From: Streptomyces sp. H27-H5
Lineage (GTDB): Bacteria; Actinomycetota; Actinomycetes; Streptomycetales; Streptomycetaceae
DNA: 64,000 bases
Direction of reading: 5' to 3'
Assembly: GCF_026627505.1 (NCBI RefSeq)
Contig: NZ_JAPNLK010000029.1
Location: 1-64,000 of the forward strand
Each line of letters begins with the position of its first letter. Position 1 is the stretch's first letter. Below, piece by piece: positions 1-9,113 of this stretch. The position numbers and the translations under genes were made by a program. The notes beneath the pieces are model-generated. The model was given only the letters and a program-made list of their open reading frames with translations. It made no database searches and was not told the origin of the DNA.

Positions 1-83
1 TCCTCCCCACCGGCCTCCCCATCGGCAGTCCCGAGGACTGCCTTACCTGCGCCGGCACCCTCTACCTCGGCAGCCCGGCCTGA
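1..83 (+). CDS. 3' end of an unidentified gene (partial)
   Basis: The window opens inside a plus-strand frame that ends with TGA at 81-83. The 26 codons from position 3 almost all end in G or C, which is how genuine genes in this DNA look, so a real gene probably runs in from the left. The readable tail has a CxxC pair (DCLTC) near the end and closes with YLGSPA. This is too little to name a family. It converges on the response regulator gene, which stops at 123. Confidence 0.4.
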   Translation, partial: LPTGLPIGSPEDCLTCAGTLYLGSPA

Positions 84-122
84 CCGGCCCAACCCCCCTC
101 CACGAACTTTCGCGGTGCAGCA

Positions 123-782
123 CTAGAGGCCCGCGTCCCTGGCCAGCAGGGCCGCCTGTACCCGGTTCTCGCACTCCAGCTTGGCCAGGATGCGGCTGAC
201 GTAGGTCTTCACCGTGGCCTCGCTCATGTGCAGTCGCCGTCCGGCCTCCGCGTTGGACAGTCCCTCGCCGAGCAACGCGAGCACCCCGCGTTCCCGCTCG
301 CTCAGCCCGGCCACGCGTCGGCGGGCCTCCTCGCCCCGCCCGGTGGACTGCCCGGAGGCCAGCTGATCCACCACGTGCCGGGTCGCCGCGGGCGAGAGGT
401 AGGCGTCGCCGGCCGCCGCGGCCCGTACCGCGCCGATCAGTTCACCCGGCGCGGAGTCCTTCAGCAGGAACCCGGCGCCGCCCTCGCCGAGTGCGCGCAG
501 GACGTTCTCCCGCTCGCCGAAGGTGGTGAGGATCAGGGCCCGGACCTCGGGGACGGCGCGGCCCAGTTCACCCAGGGCCGTCAGCCCGTCCATCACCGGC
601 ATCTGGATGTCGAGCAGCACCACGTCCGGGTGGTGCGCCCGTGCCAGTTCCACCGCCTCCCGGCCGTTGGCCGCCTCCGCCACGACCTCGATGTCCGAAG
701 CCGAGGTCAGGATCATCCTTATGCCCGCCCGGATCAGCGGCTCGTCGTCGGCGATCACGACGCGGATCACTCTGGGTGTCAC
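123..782 (-). CDS. NarL/LuxR-family response regulator
   Basis: A 219-residue two-component response regulator. The receiver domain (about residues 6-122) has the acidic pair D12/D13, phospho-acceptor D58 in VVLLDIQMPVMDG, and the conserved T and K (LILTTFG, FLLKDSAP). A LuxR-type helix-turn-helix (about 150-215) includes LSERERGVLALLGEGLSNAEAGRRL and ATVKTYVSRILAKL. GTG at 782 is taken as the start because the domain begins straight after it. The frame stays open far upstream, but that stretch lies over the kinase gene in another frame. It lies 8 bp after the histidine kinase gene on the same strand, so the two form a two-component operon. The stimulus and target genes are unknown. Confidence 0.9.
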   Translation of the reverse strand: MTPRVIRVVIADDEPLIRAGIRMILTSASDIEVVAEAANGREAVELARAHHPDVVLLDIQMPVMDGLTALGELGRAVPEVRALILTTFGERENVLRALGEGGAGFLLKDSAPGELIGAVRAAAAGDAYLSPAATRHVVDQLASGQSTGRGEEARRRVAGLSERERGVLALLGEGLSNAEAGRRLHMSEATVKTYVSRILAKLECENRVQAALLARDAGL

Positions 783-790
783 CCGTGCTC

Positions 791-2494
791 CTACTGCTTG
801 ACCTCGTACGTCTGTTTGTCGACGAGCTTCCCGTCCTTGAAGCAGAACCGGTAAACCGTATCGGTGTTCAGGCGCGTCTCCTCCGTGGAGAGCAGCGCCA
901 CGCAGTCCGTGCCGGGCGGCTGCTTCGGCCCCTTCCCCTCCAGGCCCGACGTGAGGATGCTGTCCCCGTCGGGAAGGCGCCCGCGGACCGCGTCCTCCGC
1001 CTCGCCCACGTGCGTCGCGTCGTACTCGGACTCGCTGATCATGGCGTTGTTCGCGGAACCCACCAGCAGGGCCACGCCCGCCCCGATCACGATGACGAGC
1101 AGGATCACCGCGGCGACCGCGATGCCGCAGCCCAACGCGACCCCGCCGGTGCGGCTGCGGACCGCCAACTCCCGGTCGACGGCCGCCCAGTCCATCGGCG
1201 GCGCGCCCTTGAGACCCATCGCCTGCGTCTGCTGCCCGAAGTCGTCGGCCATGTCCTCGACCGTCCCGGCCGGTTCCGCGCCGTACGGCAGGACGCCCGC
1301 CACCCGGAACCCGCCGCCCTCGGTGGCCCCCGTGTGGACCATGCCGCCGACCAGGCGGGCCCGCTCGCGCAGCCCCGTCAGCCCCTGCCCGCCGGACACC
1401 ACCTCGCCGGCTCCCGGGCCCTTCGCCGGGCCGTTGGCGATCTCCACCACCAGGGAGTCGTCCTCGTACCGCAGTTCCACCGTGATCCGCGCCCCCGGCG
1501 CGTGCTTGTAGGCGTTGGTCAGTGCCTCCTGCGCGATCCGGTACGCCGCGTGGTCGCACGCCGCCACCAGCGGCCGCTGCCGGCCCGAGACGGTCAGCCG
1601 TACGTCGGTGCCCGCGAGCCGGGCCGCCTCCACGATCCCGGCGATGCCGGCCACCCCGCGGGCGGCGGGCTGCGACGCCTCCTCCATGGGGACCGGTGCC
1701 TCGACCCCGTCACGCAGGATCCCGACCACCTCGCGCAGTTCGTGCATCGCGGCCACCGAGGCGTGCCGCAGCACACCCACCGCCTCGCGCTGCCGGTCGG
1801 TGAGTTTCGGGTCCACCTCAAGGGCGCCGGTGTGCACGGAGATCAGCGCGAGTTGGTGGCCCAGGCTGTCGTGCATGTCCTGCGCGATGCGCTGCCGTTC
1901 CCGCAGCCGGGCCTGCCCGGCGACCATCGCCCGCTCGCGCATCAGTTGTCCGTTGCGCTCCTGGAGGGCGCGCAGCAACGTACGGCGCTGGGACCAGTAC
2001 CGGCTGGCGAGACCCGGCATGACCGTGACGGCAAGGAACATCAGCGTGGAGAACACGATCGTCAGAAGGAGCCGCGTGTGCGACCACTCGACCACCACGC
2101 TGAAGCCGACCTCGGCGACGAAGGCGGCCGTGAAGGCTCCCAGGGCCCGACCGACGTCCTCGATCCGGCGCCCCGCCGACCAGCCCAGCAGGGCCGTGAT
2201 CAGGAACGTTCCGGGCAGGAACGGCGAGACCGCCGCACCCACGATCAACGTCGTGGCGGGCAACCGCCGGCGCAGCAGCGTCAGCGCCACCACCACGAGA
2301 GCACCGGTCAGCATCCGCAGCGTGGTGCCGTTGTCCAGCTCCTCGATCCCCAGGCCGAGCAGGGCGACCACACCGGCCAGCGCCAGGTCCCCCGCCACCG
2401 TCCGAGGGGACCAGGGCTCCGGCCCCCTCAGCCAGTCCCGGCCCGCCCGCATCCTCGCCGTCGCTTCCACGCGCCCGACCCTAGACACCCGCAC
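791..2494 (-). CDS. NarL-type sensor histidine kinase with extra C-terminal membrane and extracytoplasmic module
   Basis: A 567-residue histidine kinase. The N-terminal half (about 32-160) holds several hydrophobic membrane segments. A coiled linker leads to the HisKA_3 dimerisation box with phospho-acceptor H208 in DMHDSLGHQ. The HATPase domain follows, with the N box EALTNAYKHAP (about 323-333) and the G-rich GGQGLTGLRERA (about 368-379). A usual kinase of this class would end near residue 405. This one continues with a cytoplasmic linker, a strong membrane helix (about 450-479), and an outside domain of about 85 residues with two cysteines (C531, C551) that could form a disulfide. The position of this possible sensor domain after the catalytic core is unusual. 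It pairs with the response regulator just downstream. Confidence 0.88.
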   Translation of the reverse strand: MRVSRVGRVEATARMRAGRDWLRGPEPWSPRTVAGDLALAGVVALLGLGIEELDNGTTLRMLTGALVVVALTLLRRRLPATTLIVGAAVSPFLPGTFLITALLGWSAGRRIEDVGRALGAFTAAFVAEVGFSVVVEWSHTRLLLTIVFSTLMFLAVTVMPGLASRYWSQRRTLLRALQERNGQLMRERAMVAGQARLRERQRIAQDMHDSLGHQLALISVHTGALEVDPKLTDRQREAVGVLRHASVAAMHELREVVGILRDGVEAPVPMEEASQPAARGVAGIAGIVEAARLAGTDVRLTVSGRQRPLVAACDHAAYRIAQEALTNAYKHAPGARITVELRYEDDSLVVEIANGPAKGPGAGEVVSGGQGLTGLRERARLVGGMVHTGATEGGGFRVAGVLPYGAEPAGTVEDMADDFGQQTQAMGLKGAPPMDWAAVDRELAVRSRTGGVALGCGIAVAAVILLVIVIGAGVALLVGSANNAMISESEYDATHVGEAEDAVRGRLPDGDSILTSGLEGKGPKQPPGTDCVALLSTEETRLNTDTVYRFCFKDGKLVDKQTYEVKQ

Positions 2495-2603
2495 GCGTCG
2501 CCCACCGCTCTCTTTCGTCGCGCCCCGCCCGACGAAAGTCTGACGACGACGAGAAGACCCGGGGAGAGAGCGCCGTCATACATCGACTTCCGGACATGAC
2601 GAA

Positions 2604-2641
2604 AGAACCCCCACTCCGGATCTCTCCGGAGTGGGGGTTCT
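2604..2641 (-). terminator. Strong hairpin terminator after tRNA-Leu
   Basis: A perfect 17-bp stem (2604-2620 with 2625-2641) and a four-base TCTC loop. On the minus strand it is followed by TTTCG. It lies between tRNA-Leu and the start of the kinase gene on the same strand, so it should end the tRNA transcript. The palindrome would work on either strand. Confidence 0.75.
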
Positions 2642-2678
2642 CTCAATTCGCACCGAGTGGTTCGAGGACCATTCGAAG

Positions 2679-2761
2679 TGGGCGAGGGGGGATTTGAACC
2701 CCCACGTCCCGAAGGACACTGGCACCTGAAGCCAGCGCGTCTGCCGTTCCGCCACTCGCCC
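2679..2761 (-). tRNA. tRNA-Leu(CAG)
   Basis: An 83-nt class II tRNA. The acceptor stem GGGCGAG pairs 2755-2761 with 2680-2686, and the discriminator A is at 2679. The anticodon arm CTGGC-TTCAGGT-GCCAG gives anticodon CAG. A long variable arm (TGTCCTTCGGGACG) and the T-loop GTTCAAATC are present. No CCA is encoded after the discriminator. The CAG anticodon reads CUG, a favoured leucine codon in this DNA. Confidence 0.97.
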
Positions 2762-3052
2762 GAGCGGCTACCAGTGGATCTTCCCTTTCGGGCCGTTCCC
2801 CTGGCGACGTCGAAAGATTAGCACGCCAGACGGGGTGGAATCACATCCCATTTCCCGCTCCCCCCACCTCACCCTCGACAGCCCCTCCCGTACTCCCGTC
2901 CCGGTGCGGGACACTGTCCCTTGAGCGCCCCTACGATCGCTTGTGAGGACCAACACTCATCGGCACGAGGCCGAAGGGGAACCAGCCGAATCCGCCACGC
3001 GTGGATACGATCAGTAAGCAGTACAGGGCGACAACGACGGAGGAGGTGCCCC

Positions 3053-3898
3053 ATGGGAGTCCTGAAGCGGTTCGAGCAGCGACTCGAAGGTCTGGTGAAC
3101 GGCACCTTCGCCAAGGTGTTCAAGTCCGAGGTCCAGCCGGTGGAGATCGCCGGCGCCCTCCAGCGGGAGTGCGACAACAACGCCACCATCTGGAACCGCG
3201 AGCGGACCGTCGTACCCAACGACTTCATCGTGGAACTCAGCGCCGGCGACTACGACCGCCTGAGTCCCTACTCCGGTCAGCTCGGCGACGAGCTCGCGGG
3301 CCTCGTCCGCGACTACGCCAAGCAGCAGCGCTACAGCTTCATGGGACCGATCAAGGTCCACCTGGAGAAGGCCGACGACCTCGACACGGGCCTCTACCGC
3401 GTCCGAAGCCGTACGCTCGCCTCCAGCACCTCACAGCCCGGCGGCGGCCCCCAGGGGCAGGCCCCGGCTCCCGACAGCCCGCAGGGCGGATACGGGTACC
3501 CCCCGGTCGCCGCCCCGCCCATGCCCAGCGCCCCGCCCCCCGGCGGACCCGGCGCCCGCAGGGCCGCCCCAGGCGGCCCCGGCGGAGCGGCCCCCATGAC
3601 TTCCGGCGGCGCCGGCACCACGCGCCGCTGGATCGAGATCAACGGCACCCGCCATCAGATCTCGCGCGGCACGCTCGTACTCGGCCGAAGCACCGAGGCC
3701 GATGTGCGGATCGACGACCCCGGCGTTTCCCGCCGGCACTGTGAGATCCGGACCGGAACGCCCCCGACGATCCAGGATCTGGGGTCCACCAACGGCATCG
3801 TGGTGGACGGGCAGCACACCACCCGCGCTACGCTCCGCGACGGCTCGCGGATCGTCGTGGGCAGCACCACCATCATTTATCGGCAAGCCGAAGGGTGA
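3053..3898 (+). CDS. fhaA: FhaA: DUF3662 and FHA domain protein
   Basis: A 281-residue protein. The N-terminal DUF3662 domain (about 1-120) begins MGVLKRFEQRLEGLVNG. A Gly/Pro/Ala-rich linker (about 122-190) leads to a C-terminal FHA domain (about 195-278) with the phosphothreonine-binding signature GRS..ADVRIDDPGVSRRHCEI and a strongly conserved LGSTNG. In mycobacteria FhaA binds the phosphorylated MviN pseudokinase and so links PknB to lipid II export. That role is inferred here from the gene order and from the pseudokinase-MurJ pair at 51.9-56.0 kb. ATG 3053 has a GGAGGAGG ribosome site 7 bp upstream, which decides the start. It is the first gene of the fhaA-fhaB-pstP-ftsW-pbpA-pknB cluster. 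Confidence 0.95.
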   Translation: MGVLKRFEQRLEGLVNGTFAKVFKSEVQPVEIAGALQRECDNNATIWNRERTVVPNDFIVELSAGDYDRLSPYSGQLGDELAGLVRDYAKQQRYSFMGPIKVHLEKADDLDTGLYRVRSRTLASSTSQPGGGPQGQAPAPDSPQGGYGYPPVAAPPMPSAPPPGGPGARRAAPGGPGGAAPMTSGGAGTTRRWIEINGTRHQISRGTLVLGRSTEADVRIDDPGVSRRHCEIRTGTPPTIQDLGSTNGIVVDGQHTTRATLRDGSRIVVGSTTIIYRQAEG

Positions 3899-3908
3899 AG
3901 CGGGGGCA

Positions 3909-4406
3909 ATGTCAGAGCTGACCCTGACGGTCATGCGGTTGGGTTTCCTGGCCGTTTTGTGGCTGTTCGTCATCGTGGCCGTCCAGGTCATTCGCAGCGA
4001 CCTCTTCGGAACGCGAGTCACGCAACGCGGCTCCCGCCGGGGCGGCGCCAACAGCGCTCCGCAACAGGCGGGGCGGCAGTCCGCGCCGCCGCAGCAGCGC
4101 CAGCGGCGCGGTGCGCCGACCAAGCTGGTCGTCTCGGAGGGCACCCTCACGGGCACCACCGTGGCCCTCGCCGGGCAGACGATCACGCTCGGCCGCGCAC
4201 ACGACTCCACGATCGTGCTGGACGACGACTACGCGTCGAGCCGTCATGCCAGGATCTACCCGGATCGTGACGGCCAGTGGATCGTCGAGGATCTCGGGTC
4301 CACCAACGGCACGTATCTCGACCGGACCCGGCTGACCACCCCGACGCCCATCCCGCCGGGCGCCCCGATCCGCATCGGCAAGACCGTCATCGAGCTGCGG
4401 AAGTAG
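3909..4406 (+). CDS. fhaB: FhaB/FipA-like membrane FHA protein
   Basis: A 165-residue protein with one N-terminal membrane segment (about 8-28, LGFLAVLWLFVIVAVQVI), a Gln/Arg-rich cytoplasmic linker, and a C-terminal FHA domain (about 75-162) with GRAHDSTIVLDDDYASSRHAR and LGSTNGTYLDR. Family members bind phosphorylated partners of PknA/PknB at the division site (FipA in mycobacteria). The gene follows fhaA by 10 bp and is probably co-transcribed. ATG 3909 is chosen because the membrane segment begins directly after it. Confidence 0.93.
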   Translation: MSELTLTVMRLGFLAVLWLFVIVAVQVIRSDLFGTRVTQRGSRRGGANSAPQQAGRQSAPPQQRQRRGAPTKLVVSEGTLTGTTVALAGQTITLGRAHDSTIVLDDDYASSRHARIYPDRDGQWIVEDLGSTNGTYLDRTRLTTPTPIPPGAPIRIGKTVIELRK

Positions 4407-4415
4407 TACGAGAAT

Positions 4416-4435
4416 GAGCGAGCGGAGCGAGCGAG
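4416..4435. repeat. GAGCGAGC-type low-complexity repeat
   Basis: Twenty bases made of GAGCGAGCG and GAGCGAGCGAG units, between fhaB and the phosphatase gene. Similar GAGCGAGC strings are common between actinobacterial genes. No function can be assigned. It might form a weak slipped or hairpin structure in the operon transcript. Confidence 0.4.
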
Positions 4436-4550
4436 CCGCGGCGGTCCGTCCCACCGGGGACTGCGACCGGAGCGCGCTCCCGACCGGAGGGTGGGCAGTG
4501 TGGCTCGAGACCGGTTGTACCCGGAGGCATCGTCGACAGGGCAGGTGCGC

Positions 4551-6008
4551 ATGAGTCTGTCCCTGCGGTTCGCCGCCGGATCGCACAAGGGCATGATCCG
4601 CGAGGGGAACGAGGACTCCGGCTACGCCGGTCCCCGTCTCCTGGCGATCGCCGACGGCATGGGCGGCCAGGCCGCCGGTGAGGTCGCGAGCTCCGAGGTG
4701 ATCTCCACGCTCGTGCAGCTCGACGACGACGTCCCGGGCTCCGACATCCTCACCGCGCTCAGCGTGGCCGTGCAGCGCGCCAACGACCAGTTGCGCGTCA
4801 TGGTCGAGGAGGACCCCCAGCTCGAAGGCATGGGCACCACGCTCACCGCCCTGCTGTGGACCGGTCAGCGGCTCGGCCTCGTGCACGTCGGCGACTCCCG
4901 TGCCTACCTGCTCCGCGACGGTGTCCTCACGCAGATCACCCAGGACCACACCTGGGTGCAACGGCTCGTCGACGAGGGCCGGATCACCGAGGAGGAAGCC
5001 ACCACCCACCCGCAGCGCTCGCTGCTGATGCGTGCGCTCGGCAGCGGCGACATCGTCGAACCCGACCTGTCGATCCGCGAGGTCCGCGCCGGCGACCGCT
5101 ACCTCATCTGCTCCGACGGGCTCTCCGGCGTGGTCTCCCACCAGACCCTGGAGGAGACCCTCGCCGACTACCACGGCCCTCACGAGACGGTGCAGGCGCT
5201 GATCCAACTCGCCCTGCGCGGGGGCGGACCCGACAACATCACCTGCATCGTCGCCGACGTCCTCGACACCGACAGCGGCGACACCCTGGCCGCGCAGATC
5301 AACGACAGCCCGGTCGTGGTGGGCGCGGTCGCCGAGAACCAGCACCAGCTGTTCGACGGCAACGCCATGCAGACCCCGGCCGGTCGCGCCTCCGGGCTCG
5401 GCCGCCAGGCCTCCCCGCCCGCGGGCTCCTTCGGCCCTCCCGGCAGCGGCGAGGCCACCGGTTACGGCTACCCCGAACAGGAGCAGGGCCAGGGCGGCGG
5501 CGCGTACGGCGGCTTCGGCGAACCCGACGCCTACGACGCCGAAGAGGACACCTACGACCACCCGCGCAGACGTCGCGGCAAAGGGCGCAAGTGGACCGTG
5601 CGCACGCTGCTCCTGCTGCTCGTGGCCGGGCTCGTCGGCGGCGGCGTGTACGCCGGGCACCGGTGGACGCAGACCCAGTTCTACGTGGGCGTCAAGGACG
5701 AGCACGTCGCGCTGTACCGCGGCATCAGCCAGAACCTCGCGTGGATCCACCTCTCGAAGGTCGAAGTGGATCACCCCGACATCGAACTCAAGTACCTGCC
5801 GCCCTTCAAGCGCAAGCAGGTCGAGGCCACCATCAGCGAGGACAGCCTCGACGGGGCACGTCAGAAGATCGACGAGCTCAGCACGCAGGTGTCCGCCTGC
5901 AAGAAGGACGAAGCCCGCCGCGCCGCCGAGGCGAAGCCCAGCACGACACCCGGCCCCAGCCTGACTGCCGCCGAGCAGCAACTGGCCGGCCAGTGCGAAA
6001 AGCAGTAG
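4551..6008 (+). CDS. pstP: PP2C-family Ser/Thr phosphatase (PstP-like)
   Basis: The phosphatase partner of the kinase cluster; it should remove phosphate from PknB and its substrates at the membrane. The catalytic PP2C domain (about 1-240) has the metal-binding motifs GxxREGNEDSG, LLAIADGMGG, VGDSRAYLLR and a final GGPDNITCIVAD. A Gly-rich cytoplasmic linker, a membrane helix (about 345-365, TLLLLLVAGLVGGGVYAG) and an extracellular tail of about 120 residues complete the architecture known for PstP. ATG 4551 opens the family's usual MSLSLRF start. GTG 4500 in the same frame has a well-spaced GGAGG (4486-4490) and would add 17 residues, so the start is not certain. It follows fhaB by 144 bp. 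Confidence 0.94.
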   Translation: MSLSLRFAAGSHKGMIREGNEDSGYAGPRLLAIADGMGGQAAGEVASSEVISTLVQLDDDVPGSDILTALSVAVQRANDQLRVMVEEDPQLEGMGTTLTALLWTGQRLGLVHVGDSRAYLLRDGVLTQITQDHTWVQRLVDEGRITEEEATTHPQRSLLMRALGSGDIVEPDLSIREVRAGDRYLICSDGLSGVVSHQTLEETLADYHGPHETVQALIQLALRGGGPDNITCIVADVLDTDSGDTLAAQINDSPVVVGAVAENQHQLFDGNAMQTPAGRASGLGRQASPPAGSFGPPGSGEATGYGYPEQEQGQGGGAYGGFGEPDAYDAEEDTYDHPRRRRGKGRKWTVRTLLLLLVAGLVGGGVYAGHRWTQTQFYVGVKDEHVALYRGISQNLAWIHLSKVEVDHPDIELKYLPPFKRKQVEATISEDSLDGARQKIDELSTQVSACKKDEARRAAEAKPSTTPGPSLTAAEQQLAGQCEKQ

Positions 6009-6039
6009 AGATACGCGGGCGCAGGGGGCCTGCCACACC

Positions 6040-7464
6040 ATGAGCGTTGTCACCAACACGACCACCATCGGCGCCATCGAGGCGCCGAGCCGGCGGAACA
6101 CCGAGCTCCTGCTGCTCGGCTTCGCCGTGGTCATCCCGATCTTCGCCTACGCCAACGTGGGCCTGGCCATGAACGGCTCCCTGCCCCCGGGCATGGTGAC
6201 GTACGGCCTGGGCCTCGGCGTCCTGGCCGGTCTCGCGCACGTCGCCGTGCGTCGCTACGCGAAGTACGCCGATCCGCTGCTGCTGCCGCTGGCCACCCTG
6301 CTCAACGGCCTCGGGCTGGTGCTGATCTACCGGCTCGACCAGTCCGAGCGGCTGCAGAACCTCGCCAAGCGGAGCTTCGGCGCGTTCTCCGAGTCGGCGC
6401 CGCGGCAGATGATGTACACGGCGATGGCGCTGGCCATGTTCGTGGGCGTGCTGCTGGTCCTCAAGGACCACCGGGTGCTCCAGCGGTTCACGTACATCTC
6501 GATGGCGGCCGCGCTGGTCCTGCTGATCCTGCCCGTCGTCCCGGGCCTCGGCGCCGACGTGTTCGGCGCGAAGATCTGGATCAGCGTCGGCGGTTTCTCC
6601 ATCCAGCCGGGCGAGTTCGCGAAGATCGTCATCGCGATCTTCTTCGCCGGCTACCTGATGGTCAAGCGTGACGCCCTGGCCCTGGCCAGCCGCCGCTTCA
6701 TGGGTCTCTACCTGCCGCGCGGCCGTGACCTCGGCCCGATCCTGATGATCTGGGCGATGAGCCTGCTCGTCCTCATCTTCGAGAACGACCTCGGTACCTC
6801 GCTGCTGTTCTTCGGCATGTTCGTGATCATGCTGTACGTCGCCACCGAGCGCACGAGCTGGATCGTCATCGGTCTGCTCATGTCGGTCGGCGGCGCCGTC
6901 GTCGTCGGCACCACCGCGAGCCACGTCAAGGCCCGTGTGGACGCCTGGCTCGACCCCTTCGCGTGCTACGCCAAGTCCGGTGCCTGCGAGCAGGTCGGCC
7001 AGTCGATCATGAGCTTCGGTTCCGGCGGTGTGCTCGGCACCGGCTGGGGGCAGGGCAACTCCGACCTGATCGGCTTCGCCGCCAACTCCGACTTCATCTT
7101 CTCCACGGTCGGCGAAGAACTCGGCCTGGCCGGCGTGATGGCCTTCCTGCTGATCTACGGCCTGATCATCGAGCGCGGTGCCCGCACCGCCCTCGCCGCC
7201 CGGGACCCCTTCGGCAAGCTGTTCGCCATCGGTCTCTCCGGCGCCTTCGCGATCCAGATCTTCGTCGTCGCCGGCGGAGTCATGGGCCTCATCCCCCTCA
7301 CCGGCATGACGATGCCCTTCCTCGCGTCGGGCGGCTCCTCCGTCCTCGCGAACTGGGTGCTCATCGCCATCCTCATCCGGATCAGCGACACCGCACGGCG
7401 CCCCGCTCCGGCTCCCGCCCCGTCCCCCGACTCCGAGATGACCCAGGTGGTTCGTCCGTCATGA
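6040..7464 (+). CDS. ftsW: FtsW/RodA/SpoVE-family peptidoglycan glycosyltransferase
   Basis: A 474-residue SEDS protein with about 10-12 membrane segments. It polymerises lipid II into glycan strands together with a class B penicillin-binding protein. SEDS hallmarks are visible: GAKIWISVGGFSIQPGEFAKI, the acidic ENDLGTSLLFFG, and the C-terminal GGSSVLANW. Its stop overlaps the pbpA start by four bases (ATGA at 7461-7464), so the two are translationally coupled as a SEDS-PBP pair. The gene is named ftsW/rodA in actinobacterial clusters of this type; which morphogenetic machine it serves is not fixed by the sequence. Confidence 0.94.
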   Translation: MSVVTNTTTIGAIEAPSRRNTELLLLGFAVVIPIFAYANVGLAMNGSLPPGMVTYGLGLGVLAGLAHVAVRRYAKYADPLLLPLATLLNGLGLVLIYRLDQSERLQNLAKRSFGAFSESAPRQMMYTAMALAMFVGVLLVLKDHRVLQRFTYISMAAALVLLILPVVPGLGADVFGAKIWISVGGFSIQPGEFAKIVIAIFFAGYLMVKRDALALASRRFMGLYLPRGRDLGPILMIWAMSLLVLIFENDLGTSLLFFGMFVIMLYVATERTSWIVIGLLMSVGGAVVVGTTASHVKARVDAWLDPFACYAKSGACEQVGQSIMSFGSGGVLGTGWGQGNSDLIGFAANSDFIFSTVGEELGLAGVMAFLLIYGLIIERGARTALAARDPFGKLFAIGLSGAFAIQIFVVAGGVMGLIPLTGMTMPFLASGGSSVLANWVLIAILIRISDTARRPAPAPAPSPDSEMTQVVRPS

Positions 7465-8921
7465 ACAAGCCCCTGCGTCGCATCTCGCTGTTCTGCGGTC
7501 TCCTCGTCCTCGCGCTGCTCGTGCGGACCAACTGGTTGCAGTACGTCCAGGCCGAGGACCTCAGCACGCGCAAGGAGAACCGCCGGGTCCAGATCGCCCA
7601 GTACGCGACGGAGCGCGGCAACATCATCGTCGGGGGCAAGCCGATCACCGGCTCCTCCGTGACCGACGGCAGCGACTTCAAGTACAAGCGGACCTACCTC
7701 GACGGCCCGCTGTGGGCGCCCGTCACCGGATACGCCTCGCAGGCGTTCGGTTCCACCCAGTTGGAGAGCCTGGACGACGGCATCCTCACCGGCAACGACG
7801 ACCGGCTGTTCTTCGACCGCACCATCGGCATGTTCACCGGCGAGAAGAAGCAGGGCGGCAACGTCGTCACCACCCTGAACGCCGCCGCGCAGAAGGCCGC
7901 GTTCGAGAAGCTGGGCAACAAGAAGGGTGCCGTCGCGGCGCTCGACCCGCGCACGGGCGCCATCCTGGCCCTGGTCAGCACGCCCTCGTACGACCCGTCC
8001 AGCTTCGCCGGCTTCTCGAAGAACGACGAGAAGGCCTGGGTCCAGCTGAAGGACAGCGAGGACAAGAACCTCGTCAACCGCGCCCTGCGCGAGACCTACC
8101 CGCCGGGCTCCACCTTCAAGGTGGTCACGGCCGCCGCCGCCCTGGAGCACGGCGTGGTGAGCGACGTCAACGCCGCCACGGACACTCCCGAGCCGTACAT
8201 GCTGCCGGGCACCCGGACCCCGATGGTGAACCACGCGAGCGGCTGCGAGAAGGCGACGCTGAACTTCGCGCTCCAGGTCTCCTGCAACTCCGTGTTCGCG
8301 AACATGGGCGACAAGGTCGGCCGCGACAAGATGGTCGAGACCGCCCAGAAGTTCGGCTTCAACAGCACCGTCGACACCCCGGTCCGCGCCTTCGCCAGCG
8401 TCTACGACAAGACGATGGGCAAGGACGGCAACGCGCAGAGCTCCATCGGCCAGTTCAACACCGCCGCCACCCCGCTCCAGATGGCCATGGTCACCGCCGC
8501 CATCGCGAACGACGGCAAGCTGATGAAGCCGTACATGGTCGACGAGCTGACCGCTCCCAATCTCGACACCGTCGAGAAGCACGAGCCGCAGGAGATGAGC
8601 CGCCCGCTCTCGGCCGCGAACGCGCAGAAGGTCCAGCAGATGATGGTCAACGTCGTCGAGAAGGGCACGGGCACTCCGGCCAAGATCAAGGACGTCGTCG
8701 TCGGCGGCAAGACCGGCACCGCGCAGCACGGCGAGAAGAACGCCAAGCGCCCCTACGCCTGGTTCATCTCCTACGCCGAGAACCCGGACGGCACCTCGCC
8801 CGTCGCCGTCGCCGTCGTGATCGAGGACAGCGCCGCCGAACGCGAGGACATCAGCGGCGGCGGCCTGGCCGCGCCCGTCGCGAAGGCCGTCATGGAAGCC
8901 GTACTGAAGAGCAAGGGATGA
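7461..8921 (+). CDS. pbpA: PbpA-like class B penicillin-binding protein
   Basis: A 486-residue class B PBP. It has a short cytoplasmic N-terminus, one membrane anchor (about 8-22), a dimerisation region and a transpeptidase domain. The active-site motifs are S217-T-F-K220, S274-C-N276 and K417-T-G-T. It crosslinks peptidoglycan outside the membrane, as partner of the SEDS protein encoded just upstream with which it overlaps by four bases. In mycobacteria and streptomycetes PbpA of this cluster is needed for normal division or sporulation septation and is a PknB substrate; that is family knowledge. Confidence 0.95.
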   Translation: MNKPLRRISLFCGLLVLALLVRTNWLQYVQAEDLSTRKENRRVQIAQYATERGNIIVGGKPITGSSVTDGSDFKYKRTYLDGPLWAPVTGYASQAFGSTQLESLDDGILTGNDDRLFFDRTIGMFTGEKKQGGNVVTTLNAAAQKAAFEKLGNKKGAVAALDPRTGAILALVSTPSYDPSSFAGFSKNDEKAWVQLKDSEDKNLVNRALRETYPPGSTFKVVTAAAALEHGVVSDVNAATDTPEPYMLPGTRTPMVNHASGCEKATLNFALQVSCNSVFANMGDKVGRDKMVETAQKFGFNSTVDTPVRAFASVYDKTMGKDGNAQSSIGQFNTAATPLQMAMVTAAIANDGKLMKPYMVDELTAPNLDTVEKHEPQEMSRPLSAANAQKVQQMMVNVVEKGTGTPAKIKDVVVGGKTGTAQHGEKNAKRPYAWFISYAENPDGTSPVAVAVVIEDSAAEREDISGGGLAAPVAKAVMEAVLKSKG

Positions 8922-8947
8922 GCGTCCGCCGGCACGGCGGGGAGGGT

Positions 8948-8975
8948 GATCCGGACCACTGATCCGGTCCGGATC
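8948..8975 (+). terminator. Hairpin between pbpA and pknB
   Basis: A 10-bp perfect stem (GATCCGGACC with GGTCCGGATC) and an 8-base loop, 26 bp after the pbpA stop. There is no run of T after it. It could reduce read-through into pknB or be a processing site. The remaining 138 bp before pknB is long enough for a separate promoter. Confidence 0.4.
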
Positions 8976-9113
8976 GGAGCGTACGGTACCGGTCGGGTAT
9001 CAGCCTGTGGTCACGAACCGATCACCCACGATCGGCCGGTAGCCTTTGCGCGAACAGCACACCGCCGGACCACACACCGGTGCGGTCGGGACTGACGGAG
9101 AGGGCTGCAAGTT

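Noticed and set aside
783..1559. Possible fusion of a long N-terminal region to the response regulator
   Set aside because: The frame is open but overlaps the histidine kinase gene in a different frame, and the receiver domain starts cleanly at GTG 782.
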